DNA of 64,000 bases from Nymphalis io. Its lineage: Eukaryota; Arthropoda; Insecta; Lepidoptera; Nymphalidae. The notes beneath the pieces were generated by a model that made no database searches, was not told the DNA's origin, and worked only from the letters and a program-made list of their open reading frames with translations. The stretch spans positions 8,003,001 to 8,067,000 of the forward strand of contig NC_065889.1 in assembly GCF_905147045.1 (NCBI RefSeq), in the 5' to 3' direction. The position numbers and the translations under genes are program-made. Of the stretch, positions 24,944 through 38,151 are shown piece by piece; the stretch's first letter is position 1, and every line of letters starts with the position of its first letter.

Positions 24944-25603
24944 AATAGAAGTTTCATACCTAATAGAAAGTGTGTTATAAATATATGTCAACAATGACAT
25001 TTGACATAATTTTAAACTGGGCAGCTTAACGTGTCCCAGAGATCACAAAACTCTTCGCAAACAATACCCGCGAAGGTATATCTTGTCAAATATAATAAGA
25101 CACTTCTCCACACATACACTGTGTTTACATAAAATATACAACATGCTGTAAAGCTTTCGACAGCCAGCGGTCATTATTTACAACTCTGTTGTTTTAAGTT
25201 CACACCAAATCCAGTGTTGTTTGGATACTTTTGTTACAACTATTTTGTATTCTATTTTCTCATAAAACTCTTTGCTAACTCATAGTAGGATTCAATTTAT
25301 ATGAAACTTCGGACGGCTGTTAATCTGGCATTGATTTCAATTGTTTTAAAATCGATCAGATTATTTATAACATCTATCTTTTAATAAGCGTAATGTATTC
25401 TTATAAGCATAGAACTGTAGCGCTTTAGTGAACTTTTCATTCCACGTTATATTATATGTATTTTTAAAGAAACGAGGTTAAAAGAATAGTTGAATGCAAG
25501 CTTTAGGCGGATTTTTGTGAAGCATATAATATGTGGAGCTTTGGCTGCGTGGATTATTATGCTTCCTTATCGTCGAATGAAGAGTTCTCTAAGCGCGGTG
25601 CGG
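24944..25603 (-). other. opa 3' flank, likely 3' untranslated region
   Basis: Directly downstream of the opa TGA on the minus strand. It is unique sequence until the mariner. An ATTAAA (minus strand, about 25380) is one possible poly(A) signal, but the transcript end cannot be fixed. Confidence 0.45.
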
Positions 25604-26232
25604 TCAATATGCGGCAGCGGCACCGGAATGGTGCATTAAATGATGGTGGTGGTAAGACTCTTGCGTAGGACACCACCATTCTGGCACGCCATGGGGTACC
25701 GCGGGTGCAGGCTGCTGGAACTGACTCCAATGTCCACCGAAGCCGATTTTGTTTTCCATCATACCATTACCACCTATATTTGTGAGATGTGAGGGTTGGT
25801 TGTGGTGAGGAGGCGCAGGTGGCCTTTCGTAAGATTTTTGGTCGTGAGGGTTGAGGTACTTATCGTTGAGGCTCTCTAGCTTGTCGGTAATTGTTGGGTG
25901 ATGCTGAGAGTGATGAGGCGGTGCTGGAGCCATTGTCGGTGGTGGGGGAATAGGGACAGGTGGACTGGCAGCTCCAGCTGTTACGCTTACGCTCCCTGCT
26001 GAGGAGGAATCATCGCCGTCACTGTCGTAGCGCGGGGACGCGTCGCCAGCAGCGCCGTGGACTTTCATGTGCTTTCGTAGTGAAGATGGGTGGGTGTAGG
26101 ACTTGTCACAGCCATGCACGCGACAGTTGTAGGGCTTGTCTGATGTGTGCACGTGGGAATGTTTCTTCCTATCAGACGAGTTGGCAAACCGACGATCGCA
26201 ACCTGCGTATTCACATTTGAATGGTTTCTCAC
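25604..26232 (-). CDS. opa: Odd-paired (ZIC family) terminal coding exon: zinc fingers 4-5 and C-terminus
   Basis: This exon continues the opa protein from exon 51461-52166. The acceptor is a pyrimidine-rich tract ending TTTTCAG directly before GTGAGAAACC, and joining restores the linker TGEKPF between fingers 3 and 4. Finger 4 has C242, C247, H260 and H264 (RRFANSSDRKKHSHVH). Finger 5 has C272, C277, H290 and H294 (SYTHPSSLRKHMKVH). Both are near-identical to ZIC-family consensus. After the fingers comes an acidic/serine run (YDSDGDDSSSAG), a Pro-rich segment (PPVPIPPPPTMAP) and a C-terminus ending HHHHLMHHSGAAAAY, closely resembling the end of Drosophila opa (HHHHLMHPGAATAY). The TGA is at 25606-25604. 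The combined coding length of 1335 nt is a multiple of three (444 aa plus stop). The protein is shorter than the fly protein mainly because the long glutamine and serine runs are absent. Confidence in the identity is high. Confidence 0.96.
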
Positions 26233-27223
26233 CTGAAAAGATAAACAAATGACGTTAAATCCAAACCATCATAATAACCGCAATGTTTTCATTCAAAACT
26301 GACCTATAACCTTAACCTAACAATTGTATTTAAAAAAATATTTTCATCGAAGATAAGAACTGTCCGGTCTTCAATTTTTCACTACCTTAAAAATAAAATT
26401 AAATAAAACATCGATGGAAGCAACTGCGAATATGAAATCATGTCATAAATAACCAGATTTGCTCGTTGTTTATAGTTCACGAGGATAAATAAATATTCGT
26501 AACAATTGTACGGGATACTTAACACGTCTATAAATCATTTATATAAGAAGACTTTGTCACACCACCTTAACAATGCTAAATGTAAATCTGTTACTGTATA
26601 TTGAACTTTATCAACTTCACCAAAGCTATATTTACACTTGACCAGTTACTAAATTATGATACCATTTGACAAAAAAGAACCCCAATAACACTGCTTATGA
26701 CGTGATGATTAGGCTGAACTTTATTTAATCTGTAGTATCGTAATTTTTTTTTCTTTTTTTTTTCGTTTTTTTACGGCGACAAATTAACCATCACATTTCA
26801 TCCACTAATAAATATACACCAGAGAATGGGCAGCAGCGTCTCTCTGAGTACTATGACTAACTTACTGCGATCGCCAACCCGTCTGCCAAGCTTGGTGATT
26901 ATGGCATATCCCCCCAATGATTGTAACAACCAAACCACGGCCCCTAGTCCCCGGCAGCTCTGCTATTCCTAGCCTTCGTAACAGCTGTGGTAACTGTGGG
27001 GCAGAGGGTGCTAAGAATCCCCGGCAGATTTCGTGTTACTAACACCGGTGACCTCTGGCCCTGGCAACATATAACACGTGTGCACTGTGGACCGATGAGG
27101 AGATTTTCGAACTGGAGGAAGAAATGAGCAGGTTACATTGGGATATCGTCGAATTATCCGAAGTCTGAAGACAGGGGGAGGATACGATAATCCAGAAATC
27201 CGATAACCTTCTCTACTCCGATC

Positions 27224-27611
27224 GTGTTGATATAACGCATCCGCGGCCTCTACCGTGCTTTGCTCCGCTCGTGGCCCGGCGGAGTTCTCCTAAGAGGGCG
27301 AAGGTAATCTCGCCCCCCTGCACTCTTCGCTAGTGCGTACGGTAGCGCGAGCCTATCCCGGCTGCCATCCCCCTTCAAAGCCGTCTGAAACGAAGCGACA
27401 CGCAACCCGCGAAGCCCCCACCTCACGCATCCACGGGCCCAGGACTACGCCCTATCTTTTAAGCCGCGGGCGTCGGGGCTGTGGGAGGGCCGAGATGACC
27501 GACCGACGTTGTGTCTGCCGAGCAGGATCGGCCCTTTCCCGTTACCGCTCCGCCTTCTCATTCTGGACCATGACGGTCTTACAGAAGGAGACTACGGTAG
27601 AAGGAGGAGGG
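27224..27611 (+). other. GC-rich insert inside the RTE endonuclease region
   Basis: The endonuclease coding sequence breaks off at about 27219-27223 (CGATC) and resumes after another CGATC at 27612-27616. The 388 bp between are much richer in G+C and do not read as endonuclease. The CGATC pair may be a target duplication. I do not recognise the inserted sequence; a fragment of another retroelement is possible. Confidence 0.45.
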
Positions 27612-27878
27612 CGATCAACTGTCCCAAGGTGGTGTCGGGTTGATAGTCCACAAGTCCCTCATTAACAACGTTAAGGGAACCAAAAAGATCTCAACCTCTA
27701 CCTTACGGCTTATGGAGGAAAGATGGAAAATAATTCTGACGTCCCCAGCTGATGCTGTTAGTCACAGGCTGCTCAACAGACAGATTTCAAAGTCTCTAAC
27801 TCGCGACACTCGGCAATTTAATACAATGCGCATTAAAGATTCCAGCGGAATAAGTGCTCTAAAGTATTCGCCAGAGAT

Positions 27879-28436
27879 TTGTCTGTAGGGCAGAGTCAAC
27901 TGGCGAGGCTGAAGACTGAGGATGGTAGAATATTCACGTCAAGATCTGAGCTGTTGAAAGAGGTTGAGAAGTTCTACGGTCAGTTGTACACGACAACGCA
28001 ATCACCTGTCAGTAGGGAAGCTGCAGATCCCAGAGCAAGACTAACCCGACATTACACCGAAGATTTTCAGGACGTCAGTCTTTCCGAGATTAGAATGGCT
28101 CTCGAGCAACTCAAAAACAACAAGGCACCTGGGGATGATGGTATTACATCTGAGTTTCTGAAGGCGGGTGGTACACCGATCCTCAGGGCTCTTCAGAGGC
28201 TATTTAACTTCGTCGTAGACAAAGGTCAAACGCCAAAGGCATGGCGCAGAGTTGTGGTGGTGCTTTTCTTTAAGAAAGGTAACAAAACCCTTCTGAAGAA
28301 TTACAGACCCATCTCACTGCTGAGCCATGTTTACAAGTTGTTTTCGAGAGTCATTAGACGATTCGTCTCGAGCGAAGGCTTGACGACTTCCAGTCATCTT
28401 TACAAGCCGGTTTCCGAAAAGGCTTTAGCACTATAG
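27879..28436 (+). pseudogene. RTE reverse transcriptase, N-terminal half
   Basis: An open segment of about 185 codons with reverse transcriptase fingers and palm motifs (NNKAPGDDGI, VVVLFFKKGN, NYRPISLLSHVYKLFSRV). It ends in a frame change after the region usually reading FQAGFRKG (here GFRKGFSTIGFSTLDT over a small duplication near 28425-28450). It is part of the dead LINE at 26815-29613. Confidence 0.85.
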
Positions 28437-28671
28437 GCTTTAGCACTTTAGACACACGCAAGTTATACAAAAGACCGAGGAGTATAACCAGCCACTTTGC
28501 TTAGTGTTTGTGGACTATGAGAAAGTATTTGATTGGATCGAAACCTGGGTCGTACTGAAGACCCTTCAAAGGTGCCAAATTGATTACCGGTATATCAAGG
28601 TGTTAAAAAGCTTATACGAGAACGCCACCATGTCAATCCGACTCTAGGATCAGAACTCAAAACGTATCCAA

Positions 28672-29598
28672 TTGCAGAGGCGTAAGACAAGGAGACGTGA
28701 TATCTCCGAAACTGTTTACCGCTGCATTGGAAGATGTTTTCAAGCTTCTGGACTGGAATGGAGTTGGCATCAATATCACGGCGAGTACATCAATCATCAT
28801 CGATTCGCAGATGACATTTTGATTATGGCTGAGACCTTGGAAGACCTCGGCACTATGCTCGATGACCTCAGCAGGATGTCCCAATAAGTGGGTCTTAAAA
28901 TAAGCATGGACAAGACGAAAATCATGTCGTACATCCATGTTGCACCCATTCAAGTCAAGGTTGGAAATTTTGCACTCGAAGTTGTAGACAACTATGTTTA
29001 CCTAGGTCAGACCATCAAACTAGGTAGGTCCAACTTCGAGAAAGAGGTCAATCGTCGAATCCAACTCGGCTGGGCAGCGTTCGGGAAGCTACACGATATC
29101 TTCTCATCCAAAATACTGCAGTTTCTCAAGTCGAAAGTCTTCGACCAGTGTGCATTGCTAGTGATGACTTATGGATCAGAGACGTTGTCGCTCACTATGG
29201 GCCTCATAAGAAGGCTCAAGGTCATTCAAAGAGCAATGAAGAGGGCTAAGCCCAGCTTAGCCCTCTTCATTGCTCTTTTCTTTTCTCTGCGAGATCGAAT
29301 CTGATGAAATCCGCAGGCGAACCAAAGTAACCGACATAGCCCGAAGAATTGCTAAAATAAAGTGGCAGTGGTCGGGGCGCATCGCTTGGAAGAAGAATTG
29401 ATAGCCGCTGGGGCAGAAAGGTTTTCGAGTGGCGATTATGAAACGGAAGATGCAGCGTGGGCAGGCCCTCTCTCTACAAGGTGGACCGACGATATAATAA
29501 GAGTCGCGGGAAGCCGTTGGATGCGGGCAACGCAAGACCGGCCAAAATGGAAATCCTTGGGGGAGGCCTTTGTCCAGCAGTGGACTTCTTTCGGCTGA
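28672..29598 (+). pseudogene. RTE reverse transcriptase, catalytic box to C-terminus
   Basis: The frames here together hold GVRQGDVISPKLF, the FADD catalytic motif near 28806, an internal TAA after DDLSRMSQ (28885-28887), then VGLKISMDKTKIM, YVYLGQ, VMTYGSETLSLTMGL and RRLKVIQRAM. A perfect inverted repeat interrupts the frame near 29228-29278. Beyond it the C-terminal tail continues in other frames to a TGA at 29596-29598. Confidence 0.85.
29228..29278. repeat. Perfect inverted repeat, 24-bp arms, 3-nt loop
   Basis: The arm 29228-29251 (AAAGAGCAATGAAGAGGGCT...) is the exact reverse complement of 29255-29278, with loop CCA. It lies within the RTE C-terminal coding region, right where the family normally reads straight through, so the second arm appears to be copied from the first. 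Confidence 0.93.
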
Positions 29599-29613
29599 GA
29601 TGATGATGATGAT

Positions 29614-32600
29614 CGTAATATTCCATATTTGTTAATGCATTTTCTTTCCTTTTAACTTTTTGCTTTTTTAATTTTATTGATTTTTATAATTAAGTGTTTT
29701 TTTAACTACATTAGGCTATTTTGCACCACGATTTTTCAAAGTAATGGTCAATATTTTTACGTCTGGTGTGCCGAAAACGAAGATATTCATCGAAGTCCAC
29801 GGATTGAAATTTGAGATATTATATTTTTTTTAAAACTCTAAATTTATGAGTTGTCATTAATTTTCCGTATAGGAAATGATCGTTCCGAGACTTCAAATTT
29901 GGGAGGAAGTTTTAAAACATAACAATAAAATGTCATAATCAGCTAATCCACGTTAGGGAACAGTAGATTAAGCTTGAAATTTTAATAGGAAAGAGATAGT
30001 AGGTAATTCCTTTCTTGATTACGTTCAATTTATTTTTTATTTACAAAATATATCGTCTAGCTTTCTGGGACGTAATCTTTCAAATGTGAAATCACGGTTT
30101 TTAAGTTGTAAACATATTATTACATTGTGATAACTTTTTGCAAAACAATTTTATAATATCGGCAGCAATGCGAATTTTTTATCACAATAATGGCTATTAT
30201 TTAACCTTTACGAGTTTACCGAATCGTGTGTCATGTGTGGAGCATTCAATAAAGTTACAAGTAGGCTGTATCGCTAGTGTCCACGGTGTACACAGCCACA
30301 ACAATACACTTTCCTTTGTCATGTTTACAAATAAACCTCTTCGGTTGTAATCCCCCGTATTGTGTTTGAAACTTGAAGATCGCGCTGAGAAGCTACAGAT
30401 GCTAATCTCAAGTGTCTGTTAACGCAGCAATAATAGGGCTTTTTAAAGTTTCTCCACCGCAATTTTTGTAACAGTGTCGATATTATGAATGAACGCATCA
30501 CATTCCACTGCTTTGAATGCTGATACTTCCTTTCTTTCATTCACTTCAGTACAAATAAGTAACTAGTATTATTGAGCCGTGTCATTCACGCTCGTACAAA
30601 GGTTGAGAGGGTGTATAACTATGGCCTATCTTGTATTTATCCAAACACAGCTTAAAATTAAGCGCCTTGTATAAAAATACACCTAAAAAATAAAGTCTAC
30701 TGTTCTTATTTCGGATCAGACAATAAAAATGTTCGAATCCCCGCCACTAATGAGCCTAATACAAGATAAAAGATCCCAAAACATGTGTCGCCCGTCTAAT
30801 TACTAATCGAGCGTTTCATCTGAGACGATGTCACAAAAAAGGATCAACGACAAATTCTATTAGCGTGTGATGTGTTATCTCTGCGCACGCGCCGCAGACG
30901 CGTTAACTTCTTCACACGCACTATTTTTCTATTCTAGAATACATCGCTTTTTATTTTATTATCTACATCGAGGATCAAATGGCATAAAAATTGGCTAAGT
31001 ATTGTTTTTTTGATAACTCAAAACATTTTCTTTATGGAAAATTTAGTCTTACATTTGTCTTATTTAAGTTCAGTTCTTAGAATTACCTTTTAGTGGCATC
31101 GACCACCGAATATAGCTAAATATATTTATAAGTAACGCTATATATGTTTAATGATAAAATAAAAACAGAAACAACATGAGTTTGGAATGCACGTCGTGAA
31201 TTCGTTGCATGCCAAGCCGGGACACGGGCTAGGGTCAGATGTTTATCTTAAACGCCTGTATCACCCACCAGAGACACTTTTTTGTAACGTTATTATCGAT
31301 GTGAAATTTTATCTTCGCCTTATTTCCACGACGTTAAGACAACTTTAATATAAAAACAGATAAGCATTGTTTAATTAATTAGAATTTGAGAACATTATAA
31401 TATGGATATCGGAATGCAAATTCGTACTGGTATCGAATTTTATTCAATAAAAGCAATTCATTCAGTTGGCACATCGCCTAGAAGGAATTGCTGCAGTATT
31501 AGATTACCATTCGCTGCTTAAGTGCGCACTGCTGAGAAAACAAGCTTTTTAGAAATAGCGCGAGTGTTGTGACATCCGACACACGCGGCCTTTACACCCA
31601 AAGTGTTTGAATGGCATTAGGTGAGTTTAGAGAAAAAACAATTGCGGGTCAGAGGATATCAAGTTGCCGATGTTATTTATGAAAATTAAAACAGTTTAGG
31701 TAAATCGATACTGGTTTTACTAGACTACTGGTGTTAATACCACTATACAGTATTTTAATATTTTCTGCACCTTGTGTATAATAATCAATAAGATATTAAT
31801 TTACATAGACGGTAATAATGTAGTATTTTAAATTTATTTATTGGCAAATAAATAAAAGTGAATACAGCTACATTTGAAAGCTCATGTTGTATTGCATCTT
31901 TAATTGCAATGTTTACTGATTGTATATTCAAACATAAAATAAACATAACGTTTTGTTAATTGATATTTATATACTTTTTATTTATATTCAAAACCTACGT
32001 AATTTACAATTATAAACTAAATTTGGTAATTTTTTTATTATTAAAAAATTTGAATTCAACAAACAAGCTGTGTGACGAATACAAAATTATATCATTTTTT
32101 AAAATAGATATTAAATGCGTTGTTTTCATTAAATCATATTTGTTAGTTTAATAAATACCTACAGCTAATAAATAAATGCATGAATCGTTGTAATATGACG
32201 ACATTACTTACATTTTTTTATCGCATTAAATCATATATCTTTCAGCCGTAATAAGCATTGTTTAATCGCTTAATAGCTATTATGAAACGAAGCATATTCG
32301 AGTTAATTCAATCTCCGATAGACAGACGGCTAATGAGTGCTCGATGACTAGCGTTTTGCTGACACTATCGTCTCCTTTCAACACGAACGCACACCATGTT
32401 TTGACTGACCTATAAACTAATCACTGCATTCAATAATATCTAAATTCTCAACCAATAGCAACATCGAAATCTATAAATGAATGTCAGCGTTTCCATACTA
32501 TATAACGGTACACTATGAAACTATTAATAGTTTAAAAGTAACATAACTTACTGCATCCTGGATTGTATGTGACTATCACATAATAAATTATTATTGTCAC

Positions 32601-35600
32601 TTAAAGTAAACACTGATTGACGATTCGAACGATCCTTCGAAAACCGATTTTCTCTCGCATATTTAAAAAGGAATTTCGTACACCGTATAATGATTTATCG
32701 CCTCCCTTTATCCGAAACGTATTTCGAATTAGAAAGATATATTAATATCTTCATTTTTTCCACTTCTCAAAGAATACGGCCCTTGTCCCGTGAATACAAA
32801 AAGAGTATGCCGGGTCGGCGCATTCGGCGCCCAACGACCGTGTGACAAGGTGCTTTATGCGGACGATTATGAGCAGACCGAATAATGTTCCAATACCCGA
32901 TAAATATCTGCCAACTCATACAAAAGCATCCCAATAATAAAATAAAAATATAATAGTAAATGTAGCAACAACACGGGCCACAAACTGCACAGTCATATCT
33001 CCGCTGGTAAATATAAATTAAATGAAAACGTACGGCGTGAGAGGAAGAAAGACGGCGAGTGTATAACGAAAACAAATTAAAAATGATCAATGTTTAAAGT
33101 TGCACTTACGACTACGCTGTTGTGTCAAGGACAGTAAGTCTTTAACTTATTATATATAAGTACTTGTATAAATACATTATTATAATCTATAAATATATCA
33201 CTTAAATTCTAACTATCGGATTGCACTTTGTTAACATTAATTTCCATTTTTGTCACATGGGGATAAATAAACGAAATTGTCTTTTTAAAGGAAAATTGTA
33301 AATAACGCCTAAGTCCATTCCTGGTAAAACTAAATGATATAGCAGCACATTTGCCCGTCTGGCAATACAGAAGTAAATTAAACTGCAAGGGCCATTGTTC
33401 TCGCGGAAACTGTGAAAACACCATGCGTCTTGCTCTGATAACTATCAGTTGAGAATGCACAGTAGAGATATTTCTATCCACCGATATAAAGAGAAATGAA
33501 TAAGTACAAAATGTGTTTTTATTTTAATTGATTTTTATCCTACAAATGATGAAATAAAAATATTTTACCTTATAATATATCTCTGACAATATTAAAAATT
33601 GCTTTAGCAGTTTATGTAGCGAATTTCAAGTTAGCGGAACTTATCGGATTCAGTTCTCAGAGCATAATGTTGAATAATATGGTGCGATACACCTGCGTGC
33701 AACAGAATGTCTACAAAACGACAACCAAGCGGGTTCGCTCGTCAATCCGTCCGTCAGGCGTTTTGACAGCCCTAACCGGCATCATCGCCGGGATCCGAGA
33801 GATAAAAAATAGCCAGAAATACATCATAAACAACATTTTTATTTGATGATAAAATATAAAGACACAAACTTAGGATTTGACTTGAAATTCTAAAATTTAA
33901 TCCGAATGGTCAACATTATAAATAAAATTTATAAAATAATTATTATATAATCAAAAAATAAGGTTAAGTTTCTAATTTATAATCGGTGTAAATTATCATT
34001 ATAGTAAATTAATTAAATATAAACGTGATAATGTTAATAAAGACTTACTCGAAAAAGAGGGAGAGTTATTATACTTGTACTAGAATTTTTATATTAAAAA
34101 TCTCCGACATATTTTATACCATATAAAGCAATAGATTAAAATTCATTAAGCATATGAACATTATAATTCTGCGGTGTAATATAGTTTGTCCAATAAATCG
34201 AATGAATTATGAATTTGTATCGGTTATATCCACTCAACACCCACACGGGCTCAGATTTCAGCCCCTGGGCACGTTTTTGGGACAAACGATTATTTTTAAC
34301 GAATATTAATAGTTGGTTTTGTTCTTATTAGCATTTTGTTGTCTTCTTTTACGGCGCGCCCACATTCTTGGCATACTTATGAGTCTATTTGGTAGTTAAT
34401 ACTTAAAAATAATAATAGATGTACTTTTATTTTTTTTCTACTATAATTTAGATTTATTCCTTATTTATCACCGCAAACTACGATTATTTGGATTATATTA
34501 ATTGAATGATTTATTTAAAAAAAACTTTTATGCGATGTTAATTGTTTTATATAAGGCTTTGTACAGCAAAAACAATGGGATAAAATTACACGAACACAGC
34601 TTGTATTTAAGGAAAAAAAGCTTCGCAATGTCATTTCATTTATTACGTATAGCTTTTTCATTTACTTTTTTATGAATTGGTTAATAACCGTTCATCACCT
34701 AGATGCAAATTGTTTTTTATATTATGATGTCTTCAACCCAAAGTTCGTCTGGAATATCAGTTTTTAGTATAAATACCGTCTTAGGTTTAATTCTTTTCAT
34801 CGTTGCTTTTTTTGTTTGTGTGCAATAATGGATATCTATATTATATTGTATTCAAAATTAGGTAAATAAAGATGAACAGGTCCTCATTAATATTCAATGT
34901 ATTTTAAATACTAAAACAATCACATATTGTGAATTATTAAAAACGTCCGTTTTGTCTATGAAGCTGCGCAGCCTGTGACGCAAAAAGAGTTACCTAAACT
35001 GTCCATTGTCCTTTTCTTATTGTCATGTTAACATTTCGATTGTTATCCGATGCTTGTCTCCGAAGTTCCATCGAGACTTTTTGGTGGTGTAAAATGTCGA
35101 GTATTTGTCTCAAAAACCTATCGTCAACACAGAACGTGTTAAGGTGACTGTCTTTTACTTTTCTTTTTAACATGAAGCTGGAGGCAATATGACACTAGTA
35201 AGTTGCCGTGACTTTACTGATGTCATATTTATAATTTATCAAGAGTTAAACAAACTTTAATTATTTTGTTATTGCGTATATATATCATATTTTACTTATT
35301 TTAAATGTAAATCTTTAATAACCTAAACATAATCACACGTACTTTTTCATCTAAATAAAATCACCAAGTGTTAAATTTGGATTTCGAGTAGAGTTATTTT
35401 GTATTTGAAAAAATGCATATTTTGTAAGAAATTTAGTTACATCACATATATAACTAGAGATAAAGATAATATCATCTGGATACATCACCAGAGATAATGT
35501 TTTACCAGGCAGTGGCACATTTACGGGCATTAACTTACTCTCTTCATTTCTTTCACTATGTTTTAAAACATTTATGACATGACTTTTCCAAACGTCATGA

Positions 35601-38151
35601 TAATTTAATGTTCGTTTTAAAATAGCCGATTTAAGGTCCGAAAACAATCGGCGTCGTGTACACAGTACATACTACCTACATACATATTAATAGCGACAAG
35701 GTGTCAGTGAAAAAACACATGAATGATGCAGTGAGACCCTCCGCCGTCGCCCTACAAGACGAAAGAATTTCGCGCAGTTAGCTACCTCAAAGAGAAAACA
35801 GTTTTTCTCGGCGCATTGAAAACACCTGATAGCTCATTTCGTTTAACAAGGAAAGCTACTATTTCTCTCTAAAAACTACGACGATTTAAAAAACATTTTC
35901 TAACAACGTACGAATATAAATATTAATTAATTCTTCAGAGCGCATATATTTTTTTAATGATTTACTCGCTATGCATTCATTTTATATTACAGAACAGTTT
36001 GTGTCGTTATAAAATACAAGCCGAGGTAGTAAAGTGTCAAAAAGGAAGGATGGTAATAAGATAGAAGAGCAAAAGAGGCGTAGGTAGAGTCTACGCCGGC
36101 GCATGTGCGCGGTCGAACTATTGTTAGTACCTACACTGCAATCGCGCACAATTTATGTTGCTTTGGCCCCAGTTCTTTGTACTTATATCGTTATAAAATA
36201 GAAATCGCTATGAATGGATCACATATACACTCCTTCTGTATTTAATTGTCACCGAAAAATAATACTTCTCTTCAGCTACTAATAAATATTAATCGTGCCA
36301 TAAGCAATTATTAAAAATACATTATTTTATAAATACATTATTAGTTAATTAACATAGATATTACGTTCTACAAAATAGCATCGATATATGGTACGTGAGA
36401 AATATCCCTCGTTATATAAAAAGTAAATTTCTACTAATTTGCATTCGATCTCGTTGCTTTTTGTAGATATCGATTGCAATGTTACCTTCACAGTGTTCAT
36501 TATTTCTTGCTATATAAATATATGATAAAATATGAGGATTAAACTGGAAATTATACTAAATCACATGCATCAATGGCGAATGCAATATAAAAAGTATAAA
36601 GAAATATTTATCGATGGAAAAGTGTTCTTATCTGGTTCTATTTTATTCATTATTCATTAAGGGAAGATCGATGCGGGTGGTAGAAATAAGCACATTACGA
36701 TTAAGCAAAAAATAAACCTACACTATCTCGGTATAACCGCTATAGATAACGTCCATGTATTTTTCATGATGTCGATCTTGCGCACCGCATTAATCAGTTA
36801 AATATGGAAACGAAATTAATCATAAAATTTTCTTGTCACTTGTCTATCTTGAATGATCGGCGATTAACTGACGATCTTCATAATTAAGTGTCATCGTTTA
36901 TTTCACTATATATATTTACAGTGTCGTGACGAAGAGTAATTTTAAAGATGCTATTCAATGCAGGAGACTGTTCGCTCTCGCAAAAGCATCCGTTTCACGA
37001 CGACGGAGTTTTTATTCGCACTCCGATGCTCTGTTCACACCGTTGCCGATGACGTTTAGCGAAATTACAATTCATTGGAATGAACCGAACGTGTTTTTGT
37101 CAGATAAGAGTTCGGTTATTTCTTCAATCAGGTGCTAAAATCTGAACCGGGTGCATCCTTTGAATCGTATAGTTAAAGCCAGCCCTGATTCGCTGCCTTT
37201 GTCATTTAAATAGCATCCGAGGGCTCAGTATTTAACCGAGAGACGTATAGGCAATGCTTTCGATGTCGTCACCTCAACTTGTTGTCAAATATACAATGAG
37301 GGGAAATAGTAACAAAGGAGATAAAAACGTAAACCGCTTAGCACTTCTATTTCTATATACACTATAATATCACGTAACGGAGCTGTTGAGGGTAGCGAGT
37401 GATTGGTTTGTCTGTGTACGTGGACTTTGACGTGTATGTGTGAAATAATACGTTAAGAACTGTTTGTGAGGGTATGCTTTTATCTATGATTATAAAATGC
37501 CACGCCCCTGCAGTAGACTAAAATGATTCTATTTTTAAATGTAGATTTTTAATAATAATAGATTTTATTATTAAATAATCAAGTGTTTTTCCATAGAAGT
37601 GAAATGCATTTTATATTAATAACAACATTAGTAGATTGGTATTTTATTTTAAATGATTTTTATACGAGCCGATTAAAGATACCTAATTTTCTTTTAATGA
37701 ACCTTATAAGCGTTTTATTATATCTTATTCGGATACAAAAGCCCGATGACAAACGACGCGAAGTTTAGGAAGAGCTGGACGAGTCCCCTCAGTATGTGAC
37801 GCACACATTTGTATTTTCATTGTTTGTTATATTTTTTATACAATTTATCAATCTGAGGCAGATGGCCGGCTCACATAAACACCTTTTAATATTCAACCGA
37901 CTATTATAGGGTTGCAATATCATATGTAATGATAAAATGGCCGAACGCTTTAGTGTTAATAAAGATTTGAACTATTATTACTTTATATCAAAAATATTTA
38001 ATTTAATTTGCTAAATTGCTCAAAAAAATTAGGATTGGTATCAAAAGATTTTTGATTTTATTTTTCCAGGATAATTTTTTTGTTACAAATATTCAAGACA
38101 TTTAATTTTTTGGTCTGCTGAATTTTTATACATAAGTAATTAATGAAAAAA
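29614..38151. other. Unique part of the opa intron
   Basis: About 8.5 kb almost free of recognisable transposons. Balanced-composition islands occur at about 30840-30930, 31190-31290, 31470-31640, 32765-33060, 35640-35780, 36050-36170, 36930-37300 and 37735-37790 in AT-rich DNA. No frame carries a known domain. In a ZIC-family gene this is where enhancers might be expected, but that is inference. Confidence 0.4.

Larger units (their letters stand above)
26815..29613 (+). mobile_element. RTE-clade LINE, decayed, antisense to opa
   Basis: A non-LTR element in the opa intron. The 5' non-coding part (26.8-27.08 kb) precedes an endonuclease remnant starting at about 27091 (TDEEIFELEEEMSRLHWDIVELSEV) and resuming near 27622 (GGVGLIVHKSL). 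Reverse transcriptase follows from about 27890: LKNNKAPGDDGITSEF, LKNYRPISLL, then after frame changes GVRQGDVISPKLFTAALEDVF and HRFADDILIMAETL with the catalytic FADD. The C-terminal part includes YVYLGQTIKLGRSNFEKEV and the ending AGSRWMRATQDRPKW. The tail is (GAT)5 at 29599-29613, as RTE elements often show. Multiple stops and frameshifts, a GC-rich insert (27224-27611) and a foldback insert (29228-29278) show it is dead. Confidence 0.88.

Noticed and set aside
25960..26220. Plus-strand frame opposite the opa terminal exon
   Set aside because: Antisense shadow of the zinc-finger coding sequence.
27333..27665. 110-codon open frame in the RTE region
   Set aside because: It crosses from the GC-rich insert into endonuclease sequence in the wrong frame; it results from high GC and few stops.
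32767..33090. 107-codon minus-strand frame with hydrophobic Tyr-rich part
   Set aside because: No domain, no start context or neighbour support; more likely non-coding intron DNA.
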